Shown one piece after another: positions 50,429-62,013 of a DNA stretch of 64,000 nt. How positions within the stretch are numbered: position 1 is the first letter of the stretch; each line of letters opens with the position of its first letter. The notes beneath the pieces were generated by a model. It saw only the letters and a program-made list of their open reading frames with translations, searched no databases and was not told the DNA's origin. The translations under genes and the position numbers were made by a program. This DNA comes from Rhea pennata (Eukaryota; Chordata; Aves; Rheiformes; Rheidae): the NCBI RefSeq assembly GCF_028389875.1, contig NC_084687.1, forward strand, positions 3,198,157 through 3,262,156. Direction: 5' to 3'.

Positions 50429-53400
50429 AAACGCAAGCAGCCCCAGCTGCCTTTTCCCCTTGCTCTTTTCTTTTGACTTTTGCCTTAAAACAGCCCGGTA
50501 GCCCCTTCGCTGCCGTGCGGGAGCTGTGCTGCTCCGTGCCTAGCGCTGGCCGACGGGAGCATCCAGGTGGCTGTGGGATGGGATCAGAGGATGCAAAGGA
50601 ATCGCGTGAGCAGAAGCTCGGGCAGGAGACATGGGGTTGCCCCAAATAACGGGGGGGGGGGGGGCGAGTGGGGCAAATTCTGCAGAAATGGCCCCGAAGG
50701 GGCGGCGGGTTTCCCCGTCGCTCTCGGGGAGGAACCGGAAAGGAGAAGCGAGCCCTGGAGCCGCGCCGGCAGCGGTCTGCAGGTGCGGGGGGGAAGCCGG
50801 CGAGCGGGGCGCCGCGGCGAGAGCGGGGCCGAGCGGGCAAAGCCCGGGACCGCCGCGGCGCGGTTTCTTGCACGGATCCGCGTAGCTCCCCGCAAGGCTC
50901 GAGCGCCGGCGGAGCGGGCACGGAGCAGCCCGGCGCCGGGGAGATGGCATTTCATCATGAAAACCTGCGGAGAAAAAGCCAAACCGCTCCGGGCGGGCAG
51001 GGCAGCGGCGGCCGCGGGCACCTCCGCCGGCGGCGCGGGGACGAGGCGTTTGCCGGCGGATGGGCAGCGCCGATAACCCGCCGGCCGCCCGGCGCAGATA
51101 AACGCGGAGCGGGGCCCCGCGCCGGCGCCTGGAGGGGGCCGATATCGGCCCGCCACCTCTCCGTCGCCGCCGAGCGCGCCGTGCCGCCCCCTCTCCCGCT
51201 CCCCCCAGGGGTTTTTCCCCCCCCGCATGTACGAGTTGCCCCGCTCTGATTGCCGGTGGTGACATTTCCAACGCAGCTTCCTCCTCTCTCCAGTGCTTTG
51301 ATCCAAACCGTCCCGAGCTGCGTGTCCCTACGGCTCCTCCGGCGAAAGCCCCTGGGGTTTTGCCGGAGCACTGGGCTGCTTTCCGACGCTTGGGGTGTGA
51401 TTTCCAAGCAGAAGTGTCCTGGGGGCTCTGCGAACCTGGCGAACAAACCTCCAAAACGGAGGAAAAAATAAAAAGAAAATCACTTTTACAAAGCTGAGGC
51501 TTGGGGCCGGCTCCCGGTGATGCCCAAATCTGCTTGGAAAACCCCTATCAGGGCCTTCGGCCTCCTCCTCCTCTCCCTCCCGGCGCTGGCGAGGCCGGGA
51601 GCAGCGAGCGGGAGCCGGAGCAGGGCCGGGGTGGAGGAAGCGGCTGCTTCGGGGCTTATTGAAGCGCGTCCTGTTGAACATCCCTCAGTTATCCCAGCTT
51701 GCAGCCGCGTTACAGGAATGAGGAGTTATCCATCCCCCCCACCACCTCGGTGGCGTTTGGAAGCCGGCGTCGCGCCGAGGCGGTCGGTGTGGATTCTCCG
51801 GTGGCTGATATGCTGGTTGCTCGCGTGCTCCTGCCTCTCCGCCTTCGTGCGGGGGAAGGACGGAGCCTCCCCTCTCCGGGCACCTGCCCGTGCGGCGCCT
51901 CGCGTCGCTGCGACTGTTGCTCTTCCGTTGGATTTGTGGTTGGAGTGAGCCAGCAGGTTCGGGAGCCCCTGGGAGGAGGCAGCCAGCGCAGTCGGGGCCT
52001 CCGTTTTCTTGGGGAACAGGGAGTGCCACCTGCTCCTGGGCTCCCGTATCCCTTTCCCCAGGATCTTGGGAAGCTTAGCCTAGGACGAGCCCTATCGGAG
52101 CTCTGCTGGGGCTGGTGGCATCCAGGGAAAGCCGAGCTTTCCTCGGGAATGCAGCACGGATGATAACAGCAACTGCCATTAGGTGTCATGAGAGCATCAA
52201 GTCTTTGCTCCCTCCGGGAAGACGAGTGTCAGCGTGGGACGGGCCGGCTGGGACAACCGGCCACACGACGGCACCTCGGAGCCCTTCCTGGGTCCGATTG
52301 CCGGTGCTGGGAACGGGCGCGAGGCAGGAGCCGGTTCCTGCCTTCCCAGGCCCTCCGTCCCCCGGGGAGGCGCCGCTCGGGGTCCCGAGCCGAGGCCGGA
52401 GGCGCCGCAGGGCTCGGATCGCCCGCCGGGAAGAGGCGATCGGGCGCGCGAGCGCCGTTTCCATCTTTAATTGCGGCAGCGGCCGGGGCTCGGCGCCTCG
52501 GGAAGGAAAGGAGAAGATGCGCCGGGCTCGTCTGGCGACGCTGGTGCCGGCGGCGCTCCTGTGCCGGCTGGTGCGGGAACGGCCCCGAGCGCCGGGCCGG
52601 GATCGTCTCCCGGCTCTGCCGGAGACTCCCCGGCTCGCCTCCCGTGAGTCACATGGTCCCAGGCCGCTCGGAGAGGCTGAGTTCATGTCTGGTCTCCCCA
52701 GGCTGCGGCAGTGCTCCTGCCCTGGGCACAGGGCCCCTGGGGACAGAGCAGGAGCCCCCAGCCCAGACGCCACGGTGATGGTCACCACCTCCGCTGCACC
52801 CGGCTCCTCTCCGTGTCTCCCCAGAGCCCTTCTTCTCCATCGTGTGGGAGAAGCGGGATGTCTCAGGGCGCGATGCGCCCCCAGAGACGCATCAGGATCG
52901 AGGGGAGGGTCCCGCAGAGCCACCCGGCTTTGCATTTCCGAGGCGGAAAAAAGCCTCCCGGCCCTGGCGAGGGGCCGGCGGCGCGGGGATGCTTTCGCCG
53001 TGAGTCACGGCATTCCTGGCGGGTCAGCGCCGCAGCGGCCGCGGGATCCCCCGGCAGCCCTCGCCGGCCCTGCACTCTCACTGACCTCCGCTCCGGCACG
53101 AGCTTCCCCGCCGCGCCGGACTCCTGGGTCCCGTCGAAACGCACCCAGCCCCGGGGCGACCCACAGGTTTCCTCCTTTTGCTGTTTCCAAAGAAAACCAA
53201 AGAGGAACAGGCGCCCCGGGAGCGACACCACCTCACCGTGGGCAGAGCCGGAGCGAAACGGGGGGTCCCAGCACTCCCGCAGCCCTGCTCGGCTCCGTGC
53301 CTCAGTTTCCCCATCTGCGGGCGAGGAGAAGGGCGAGCGACCGGCCTGGCAAAGCCTCCGCCTTTTTCCCAGTGGCTTTTTCTGGGCTCATCCTTTTACA

Positions 53401-55129
53401 CTGCTCGGAGTTACCCACCGCGCAAGCATTTCCCCATTTTTGTTCTTTTTAACACCAACCCTTTGAGCCCACCGCAGGGGCCTCTTCCCGCTGCCCAGAA
53501 AAATCTCTTGTCTTTTCTCCCTAAACCAAAACCGCTTCTCCTTCCAGCAGCCCTGCACTGCCCTTTCTTCAACTGCGATTCTGTGTCACGAGTGGGTCAG
53601 TTCTCTGCCCACCGACGCCTGCAGCCATTCCCAACCGGGACAGGGACCGGGGTGGGGATTGGGACCGGGACCGGGAGAGGACGCGAGCGGTGGAGCAGGG
53701 CGCCGGCAGCGTGCACAGCCCCGGCGCTCACCGCGCAGGAATGCCGTGAGTTTGCAGAGTGGTTTCAGCGAGACGTTATCTAATGGAGGAGGAGGAGGAG
53801 GAGGAGGGCAGATTAAGCCAAACCCACAGCACCGGCTTTCAATTAAAGCCGGGGGGGGGGTTACGACTTCTCCCTCCTGAGCGGTAAACACGTGCTCGAA
53901 GCGACGGCTGGGCTTTCCCGGGGGGGTCCCAACCTGCCCGGAGCATCGCAGGCTGCGGCCAAAACCTTGCAAAGACGCCAGCGGCGCGGCCGGGCGCTTG
54001 CCGGAGTCGCCGTTATTCCCACACCGCGGGGACGCCGACCCGGTGCCGGGCTTTGGGATGCGCAGCCCCGCTGCGGCGCGCCCCGGATGCGGGAACGCGG
54101 CCAGGCCGGGGGCCGGAGGAGCCCGGCAGAGCTCCCGGCGTGACGTCCCGGCATCGCCGCTGACGTCCGACCCAGGGAAAAGCCCTTCCTAGAGCAAACA
54201 AGCAGCCGGGCTGTGCAAACCCGGCTCGGCGGGCGTCTCCGGGCTCGGCCGGGCGCCGATCTGGGTCCCATCTGGCCGCTGTTTACCTGCCCGCTGCCGC
54301 CCACCTTGCAAACTTCCTCCTCGCCGCTGCCCTGGTGGAGGGGCCCAGGCGTCCCAGCCCCCCCACCCACCCAGCCGCCGGCCGAGGGGTGTGCGACCCC
54401 CCCAGCGTCCAGCACCAAGGGCGACGCCGGGGTCCCCCCACCCCGGCTCCATGGGCTGAGAGCCGACATGCTTCATCACACCCTGCTGTGAAACACCCCC
54501 TCGCGCTCTTCTTGCGCTCGCTGCCGGGCCGCCGGCTGCGTTCCCACCGCACGGAGGGGGAAACGGAGGCCCGGAGCCGGTGGGCGAGGGCGAGGCGGTG
54601 CTGGCGGAGCCGGGGCGCGCGGGGAGCGAGCCCCGTCCCCGTCCCTGTCCACGTCCCCGGGGGTTGCGAAAGCGCTCGGTTATCTCTCAGCACGCGAGCG
54701 TCGTCCTCGGAGCAAGCGGCTTCCAGGAAAGGAAGGAAGTGTTGGGTCACCCAGCCCGGCTGCCACCCTTTTCCAGCAAACACCCCCGGCGTGCTGATAA
54801 CGCGGCCGCCGGCGGTGCCGCTGCGGGATGCGGGGCGGCCAGCTGCGCCCCCGCTCCCCGAGCGCGAGCTTTCCAATCCGTTTCCTCTGCCGGAAAGGGC
54901 AGCAGGACACGGGGCCAGGCAAGAGCGATGCTGGGGGGCCGCCGAAGCAGCGGCACTGCGCCGCCGCTCTCGGCACCAGCTGTCACCCGGGCACCCCGCG
55001 GGTCGCTCCCGATTCCTGGAATCGAGGCCGGATCCGTCTCGGCCTCCAGCTTGCGGCAGGGCAGGGCAGCGCGAGGACTCCTCCTTGCGCCAACAAAGCC
55101 GGGCGAGCGGCCACGCCGGCGGCCCCAGG

Positions 55130-55262
55130 GGGACACCGAGCACCCGAACTGCAACCCCGCGGCTCCCGGGGCGGATGCCGAGCACCCGAACTGCATCCCT
55201 GCAGCCCCCGGGGTGGATGCCGAGCATCTGAACCGCATCCCCGCAGCTCCCAGGGAGGCGGC
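55130..55262. repeat. 42-bp tandem repeat, about 3 copies
   Basis: The motif CACCCGAACTGCA recurs at 55141, 55183 and, diverged, 55225, each within a 42-bp unit that also contains GGGGCGGATGCCGAG. As 42 is a multiple of three, every open frame across it shows a 14-residue repeat. I see no other coding evidence. Confidence 0.85.
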
Positions 55263-55609
55263 GAGTATCCATGCCGGGCTCTGCCGCATCCTTCCATCCC
55301 CACCAGTACAAGGCTGCATTTCCCCCAGGATTTCTCCGGGCAGTGCCCTGGCCTGGCTCCCTCCGGAGCCAGGTATCCGGAGGGAGCTCCCCCCCCCCAT
55401 CTTGCATGGTGCTGCCACAGCTCCCAGTAGCTCGGGAATTGGAGGGGGGGGCAGGAGAATCGGCTTGTTTTGGCACTGGAAAGCTCCACACGGCAGACCA
55501 CGGCATCCCGGTGCAGACGCGCGCTCGGCCCCGGGGAGGCAGGCGAATCCCTGGCCGCCCGCGCGCTGCCGGGGCCACGTGTCCGCCAAAGGCGCGGGAA
55601 AAGATGAAA

Positions 55610-55619
55610 GGGATTTCCC
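55610..55619. promoter_or_regulatory. Candidate NF-kB site
   Basis: GGGATTTCCC is a perfect match to the consensus GGGRNWYYCC. It lies about 6.4 kb upstream of the PIM1 ATG. PIM1 is known to be induced by cytokine and NF-kB signalling in mammals; the link to this site is inference. Confidence 0.4.
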
Positions 55620-56959
55620 GGGCGACCTCCTCACCCCCCGCTATTCGCACCCTCCTTCCCGCACGCAGACAGGCATTTTTCCCAGGCTCATGGGGTCAGC
55701 GGCCTCCCTGCACTCCCAGCCGGAGCAATGCCAGGAATGTACCTGGGAAGAGGCACGGCTTTGCAGGACGGGAAGGGGGAAGCGGAGAGCCCGGCACCCT
55801 CTAGTTGCCCATCGGCTGTCAAAATCGGTTTTAATCCATTTAGAAAAGGTGCAAACACTCTGCACAAAGGAAGTGGCTCTGCGGGTGCAGGGGGACCCCG
55901 GAGGCAGCTCTGTTTCGGGCCCTTTCCCCTAAGCAATGCCGTTCGGGCTGGAATAAGCCCTTTTCCCCCCGCAACCCCGCAACCCTGCAGGGTCAGGCCG
56001 TGGGGAACGAACGGCCCTTGCTTGTCCCCAGTGCCAAGACGGAGCAACTGGGATTGCTCCGTGGCCAACTGGGCTTCCGAAATGAAAGGGAAGCAGCTGG
56101 CCCGGCATCACCCCTCTTTTTGCTCCCTTCTGAGCACAAGCCTCCTCGGAGAAGCCGATTTTCCCGCCGGCGTTGCCCTCGCACCCGGGTGACCCCGGCT
56201 TCTGCCGTGCCGAGGCCGGGAAGGATGCGTGGTCTCCCAGCCGGGATGCTGAGGATCCCAAGCGGAGAAGGCTGGGGGCCGCAGGAGGATGCAGCCGCGG
56301 GGCCGGCCGGGGCGCCCCGGCGCGAACCGCGCGCTCAGGGCCCCGCGCAGCATCGCGCTCAGAGGTGGCATCACGCACCCATCCCGTCCCCCAACCCCCC
56401 AGCTGCAGCCGAACCCCCTTTCGCCCCCCCCTCCCCAAAACCCCGTCGCCTCTCGGCAGTCGCTCAGCCCCGGCGCCGCTCCGAGCCGCCCCCTTTGCGC
56501 GCGAGGCACCCCCAGAGCGGAGGAAATTCCTCAGGCCTGACGTGATGTGAAACGCGAGCGCCTCGGCCCCAGCCGCGTGCCCCAACCTCACCGGGCCGTT
56601 TCCCAACCCAGGTTCCCCCTCTCCATCCCCGTAGCATCCCCCCCACCCCCTGCTTCCCCGACCTCCCCCATCCCCTTTTATTTTATTTTATCCCCCCCCC
56701 CCCCAGCTTTAGACATTGTAACCCGAGAGGCTGGAAACGCAGCGCCTTTCATCTTCCATTTCCCACATCCTGAGAGTCTGGGGAGCCGGAGCCCACCCAG
56801 CTGCAGGAATCCCAAGCATGTGGCTCCCTCCACCTCCCCGCTGCCCCCCCGGCCGCCCCCCGCGCGCCTCCATTCACAAAGCGGATTAGCCGCGCCGCTG
56901 GCCCCGCGCACGCCTCCGCCGAAAAGCCCGCGCTCGGAGCCCATGGCCTGTGGGGGGGA

Positions 56960-56968
56960 ATGAATGAA

Positions 56969-57003
<35 letters not shown>

Positions 57004-57005
57004 AT
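56960..57005. repeat. (AATA)n microsatellite
   Basis: About eleven AATA units, sharply bounded by GC-rich DNA and followed by a short AT-rich tail. The purity suggests length polymorphism. Confidence 0.95.
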
Positions 57006-58526
57006 TTATTAATTAAAATCCACCCCCCAGCCCCGGATCCTGGGGAGCAGCTGCACACCCGGCCGAGCGGGTGGGAAAGAGCACCCGAAGGAGCCGGAGC
57101 GGCGGGGAGGCGGGTGCCGGTGCTGCTGGAGGGGGAGGTCGGGGTGCTCGGTCGGCTCCCCCCCCCCCCCCGCTCCCCGGCCACCCTGCGCCGCGTCCCC
57201 GGGCCGACGTCCCCGAGCTCGCACGGTGACTCCAGGCTCGCACCAGCGAAGCCACAGCCCTTTTTTGGGGGGGCCGCAGCTCTAACGCCCAGGCAGCCCT
57301 GCCCTCCCTGCTGCGGGGACGCCGGGGGCAGGCTGTCCCCTCCGGAGCAGGATGCTCGTGCTGCAGGTACAAGGTTGGGCTCCACTCGGCCTGGCAGTGA
57401 CCCGGCTATTTTTGCACCGGCACAGCGCAGCTATGGTACAAGTCGCCTTTTTAACCTCACCGCTGCTGCAAATCTGCTCCCCACCAGCCCAAGGGAATTG
57501 CTCCCCTCTCCCCCTGGCTTTAGCCCGTTTTCACCCCTTCTCTAATTGTGCCAGCCAAGCCTCCGGGGCAAGGAATGCAAAAAGAAGTAAACTGCGAAAA
57601 GCAACACTGCAGCTCCGAGGGCCCAGCACGGCAATCAAGCGATAAAGCGGTAATTAAGCCTGATTATCATGCAAGGCAGCCCCGGTTAGACTGGAATGCC
57701 GCTGAAGAGCCCCGAAAGCTGCCGGGATTGTTTGCAGCACCGAGAACTGATCTTTTTGATGTCTGCCCGGAGCTGCTCTCTGGCGGGATCTGTCGCACGG
57801 TGCAATGTGCCACCCCGGGGACCGAGCGGGCGAGAGGCAGGTCCTGCATCTCCCTGCTCCCGCTGCACGGTCTCCCCTGGGTTTTTCCTTCTGGTAGGCT
57901 CTGTGCAATCTCCTCTCGCAGCTACTAACGTGCTACCTGCTCCCGCCTCTGTTTGGCCCCGGGATGGCAAAATCGTGGGCAGAGGCGGCCCTGAGCGGCC
58001 GAGCTGGCCGGGGCTGCTGCCACCTCCCCAGCTTTTATCCGGCTGGAGAAGAGGTTGTTCCTCCAGAGAGGTGCAAGGCAGGTAGCGAGCAGGATGGGGG
58101 TTGTTTCATGTTATTTTGAACGTCTGACGCACGCTAATTGCATCAAGCCGGGCCCAGCAAAGCCGAGGCCAGCGGAAGGGAAAGGCAAATACACATGCTG
58201 AGCTTTGGGTGGAAAAAGTGCCTCCAAGCCCCCGATTTGGGAAAGGGAGGTGTTTCTGAGTGGGTCATTCTGCAGAGGGAAGGGTGCAACTGGGAGGGAG
58301 GACAGAGCACCCCTAGGTCAGCCATTCCCGCGAGGGCCACATCTGTTCTGCAGGTCCCTGGAGCGAGTCTCCATCCCCTCCCGGGTGCTGCTTTAAGTGT
58401 GCTCAGCCCTTGAGGCATCTCCTCGGTCTCATCTCCAAGATGCAGGATGGGTTTTTCTTTTTTTTTTGCCCAGATCCAGAGTCCCCCCCTCCCCTCCGCC
58501 CAGTGCCAGCAGGATGAACCGTCCAC

Positions 58527-58865
58527 TGACTCAGGGAAATTAACACTCGGGCAGGTTTACGCACATCGATGATTTGGCCCCAAATCATCCGGGTTGCAAG
58601 ACACGCTGCTCCCTCCGACACTAATTAGCAGCTTGGCCGGCGCGAGGCTGAAGGATGCGCCTGCCTGGCTGCTCCGGAGGCGGTCAGAGGAAGGCAGCCC
58701 CTAGGAAAGCCCTGCCGGTCCCCGCGCGAGCTCTGTTTGTAAATAAAGAGGCTCCGTTTCCAGGGCAGCCCCTTGGGCACCTTTCATCATCGCGGCAAGG
58801 AATTTGGTAATGAGTTTTGGGGCCAGATGCTGAGTCACTTCGCCCCGGTGCTGAACGTTGACTCA
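58527..58865. promoter_or_regulatory. Cluster of three AP-1 motifs with a perfect inverted repeat
   Basis: TGACTCA at 58527-58533 and 58859-58865 and TGAGTCA at 58831-58837 are consensus AP-1 sites within 340 bp. Between them a perfect 10-bp inverted repeat, GATGATTTGG with its complement and a 2-bp spacer, occupies 58568-58589. Further AP-1 consensus sites lie at 52645 and 53001. The cluster is about 3.2-3.5 kb upstream of the PIM1 ATG and is a reasonable enhancer candidate. Confidence 0.45.
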
Positions 58866-59328
58866 CGTAAACCAGTCGCCTCGAACCTGCCCAGGCTTCG
58901 GGTGGGAATAACGCGGAGAAACGCGTTTCCCTGCCCTCCTTCTCCTCCGCCCTGCGCTTGCATCACCCCAAATAATAACAGTGATAATAATAAAACAAGA
59001 AGTAAAAGAGCTGCTGCATCTTTCCCAAAACAAAAATGTAGGAACCAAGCCTGGGGACAGGATGGGAAAAAAAAAAGGGGGGCTTGAGTCCCCCACAGGG
59101 CATCCACCGCCCACGAGGTCGGCAGGGCCCGAAATGTGCGGGGAAGCGCGGGAATCGCGTTACGGCCCGCCGCGGCCGGGCATCCGCTCCGGCGCCCACC
59201 CCGAGCCGGGCGGCTGGTGGCTGGGGAAGAGCTGAGATGCTCCAGGGAAAAGCCTCTTCCGAAGCCGCCCGGCGCGGCGCTCGCTCTCGCAGCGGGGCGA
59301 GACGAGCAGCCGCTTCGCGCTTATCTTA

Positions 59329-59338
59329 TTCCGAGGAA
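59329..59338. promoter_or_regulatory. Candidate STAT6/BCL6-type site
   Basis: TTCCGAGGAA is a palindromic TTC-N4-GAA element. PIM1 is a classical STAT target in mammals, and this site lies 2.7 kb upstream of the ATG. Function is inferred from motif and position only. Confidence 0.35.
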
Positions 59339-60649
59339 CTGTTTGCAGATCGATAGCGCCGTTGGGGTTTTACCCAGCAAGCGGCCAGAGCAGCCGTGCG
59401 TCGCTGGCTTCTTTCTTTCCTTTTTTTCCTTTTTTTTTTTTTTTTTTTTGAAGAAAAACTAAAAGAAACCATCGCACACCAGCATTTCCAGTAAAACCCA
59501 TTAGATTTCAGCAATTCATTCCACAAGTATGTGTGGGATGCTGGGAACTCCTCGGTCTCGCGCAGGCACAGGAACCCAGATGGGCTTCGTCTGTAATAAT
59601 TCAGCTCCCAGTGGCTGGAGCTCTTTGCTCTAAATGCTAATAGGGTGAGTAATCAGAAACCTACATCCAGTAAATTATTTATCTTATCTCTGGAACTCGG
59701 CAAAGCATTTCAGCCAGTAACTTCTGTGGAAAAGGAGGGGGGAAAAAAAAAAAAGGCTGTTAGTCAAGAACCCCCAGCTGGAATCTCCACTTTTACTAGA
59801 AAAGGGAAAAGTTCAGGCACCGTTTCGCCTGTGGGTACTAGGAAGCGATGAAGTAATGACAGGAACGGTGTGAAGCGAACCAAACTCTTTGAAAACGGGG
59901 CCTGAGCGAAGCCGGCTGCCGTCGCCAAAAAGCCCTTGAATGCAAAAAAGTCAAAGCCGCCTTGTTGGATGTTTCCCTGGATTTGGACCAGGAAAAGAAG
60001 CACCCGCATTGCCACAGAACAGGATCCCAAACAGGCTGAACAGCTCGCGCCGCCGTCTCTTCCACCCGCCGGGGGCCGAGGCTGCCCGGGAGCCGGGGAA
60101 ATCGGCAATTTCAACTCCTCACGTCCACCCGGCGTTTTTTTCCCGGAGCAGCGGGATTTTCCTCCTTTTCGCCTCCGCGGTCCGCTCAGTCGGAGCGTCG
60201 CTCCCGGGGATGCCGGGCGCTGCCGTTCGCTCCGGCCCCGCTCGTTTCGTTCACCTTTTGCACTTCTCCGCGCGCGGGGTTTAGTCAGGCGCCCGGTGCT
60301 GGCAGCCGGTTTCACTTTCAGGTTGATGCAACCTGCCTCTGCAGCGAAGCCGTTTGTTTGTTTTGAAAACAGCTGTTCCTGCCCCGACTTGCTTATAACA
60401 AAAATCCTGCGGCAAGATTTCGGGCGGCCCTTTGGAGCGGCCCCAAGGCCGCTCGGACCCGGCATGGATTCGGGAGCCGCAGGGGCGGGGTGGGAAGTGG
60501 GACCCTTCCCCCCGGAGCTGCCACAGACCACCCACTTCAGGCGAAGGCCACTGTACGGAGAAGGTGTTTTAAAAAAGGAAATTGCCTTAAAACGCGGTTT
60601 TTATTTATTTTCAAATATTTTTATTTATTTATTTTTTAACCTCATCCAA

Positions 60650-61330
60650 TGGCTTGCACACACACGTGCTCACACCTGCAGGAATATCAAGTACACCCAA
60701 GTGCATGCACACAAGTGTGTGGCGGTGTACGGCCATACGCGCCCCTCACCAGATACACACACACGCAGAGGTACACACAGACACCTCCATGCCTGCGTGC
60801 ACACACACACGCTGCTTGTGCATTGGCTACACACATGCCCAGCCCACAGAGGTATCGCGCACACGTTCACAGTACCAATGTCACACACACGGTACCCCCA
60901 TGTCTCACACACAACCTGTCACAGACACAAGTACCCCAATGTCTCACACACAACCTGTTACACACGATCCCCCCATCTCACACACAGCCTGTCAAATGGT
61001 ACCCACGTCTCACACACGGCCTGTCACACCCATGGTATCCTCACATCCCTCACACACAACTTGTCACGGACTCAGTACCCCCGCATCTCACACACAGCCT
61101 GTCACACGCTACCCCCATCCCTTACAACCAACCTGTCATGGGCACAGTACCCTCACACACAACCCGTCACAAACATGGTACCCCCGTGTCCCACGCACAA
61201 CCTGCCACACGGCACCCTCACATCCCTCACACACAACCTGCCACGCACAGGGCACCGCCGTCCCTCACACAGAGCCCGTCACCCCCACGGCGCCCTCACA
61301 CCCCTCACAGAGCCTGTCCCGTCCCGCCCC
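60650..61330. repeat. CA-rich degenerate minisatellite upstream of PIM1
   Basis: Begins as a CACA-rich tract and becomes a tandem array from about 60880, with units of 30-40 bp that each carry CTCACACACAACCTGTCAC and GGTACCCCCA variants (roughly a dozen copies). It ends about 300 bp before the predicted PIM1 promoter. Confidence 0.85.
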
Positions 61331-61559
61331 CCCCGCGGCAGCCCCGTCACACACAGCCCGCCGCCCCCCCCCCCGCCCGCCCGCTGTGCGCTCACACAAT
61401 GCCCCGCACGTCACGCCGCCCCCGTGCCCTCACAATGCCCCCCGCGCGCGCGCGCGCCGCCCCCGACGGGAGCCCCGGCGACCGCGTCCCCAGCGGCGAC
61501 CGCGTCCCCAGCGGCACCCCGGAGGCAGCGGCGCGCGCGCCGCGGCCCCACACAATGCG

Positions 61560-62013
61560 CGTGCCCTGCCTGCGCCCCCGCCCCCCCTTTGGCGCCTTTT
61601 CCTTCCCGCCACGTCGTGGCCCGCCGCGGCCCCTCCGGCGCGCGGGCCGCGCCCGCGGCGGCGCCCCATTGGCTGCGGCGCGGCGGGGCAGGCGGGGCAG
61701 GCGCGGCGGCCCCCGCGGCGCGGCGCGGCGCGGCACGGCGCGGCGCCGCCCCGCGGCTCTCCCCGGCCCGCCCCCGCCCCCCGCTACTCCCGCGGTCGGC
61801 GCGGGGCCGCCGCGCCACACGGGAGCCCGGCAGCGCGCGGAGCAGCCGCGCCGCGCCCGCTCCCGCTCCCCGCCTCCGCCCCCTACCCCCGGCCCGGCTC
61901 CTCGCCCCTTCCCCCGTCGCTGCCCGGCCGCCAGAGCCGCGTCGCTGGCGCCCGCTCCGGTTCGGGTGGTGCCGGCGCCGGTGCCGGCCCTGGAGCCGGG
62001 CGACGGGGCCGGG
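61560..62013 (+). promoter_or_regulatory. PIM1: PIM1 promoter and 5' UTR (CpG island)
   Basis: Very CpG-dense, with no TATA box. An inverted CCAAT box (ATTGG) is at 61668-61672, with several Sp1-type CCCCGCCCC boxes around 61750-61785. The likely start site is some tens of bases downstream of the CCAAT box, giving a 5' UTR of about 200-300 bases. The reading frame of the PIM1 ATG has no stop through this whole region. Confidence 0.7.

Larger units (their letters stand above)
48311..60640. other. 12-kb GC-rich upstream interval of PIM1, no gene recognised
   Basis: No recognised coding exon on either strand. G and C homopolymers of 8-16 bases are common, for example about 48397, 48456 and 49159. 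Open frames are long because stops are rare, not because they code. Candidate regulatory motifs and short repeats within it are listed separately. AT-rich, enhancer-like patches lie at about 48850-48920 and 57630-57680. Confidence 0.55.

Noticed and set aside
51517-51948. 143-codon frame with a hydrophobic N-terminus and a second hydrophobic stretch
   Set aside because: It looks like a signal peptide plus a membrane segment, but the hydrophobic parts come from CT-rich tracts and nothing else supports coding.
52115-53452. 445-codon open frame in the FGD2-PIM1 interval
   Set aside because: Arg/Pro/Ala/Gly-rich with no domain, and long frames overlap it on the other strand. This is expected in stop-poor GC-rich DNA.
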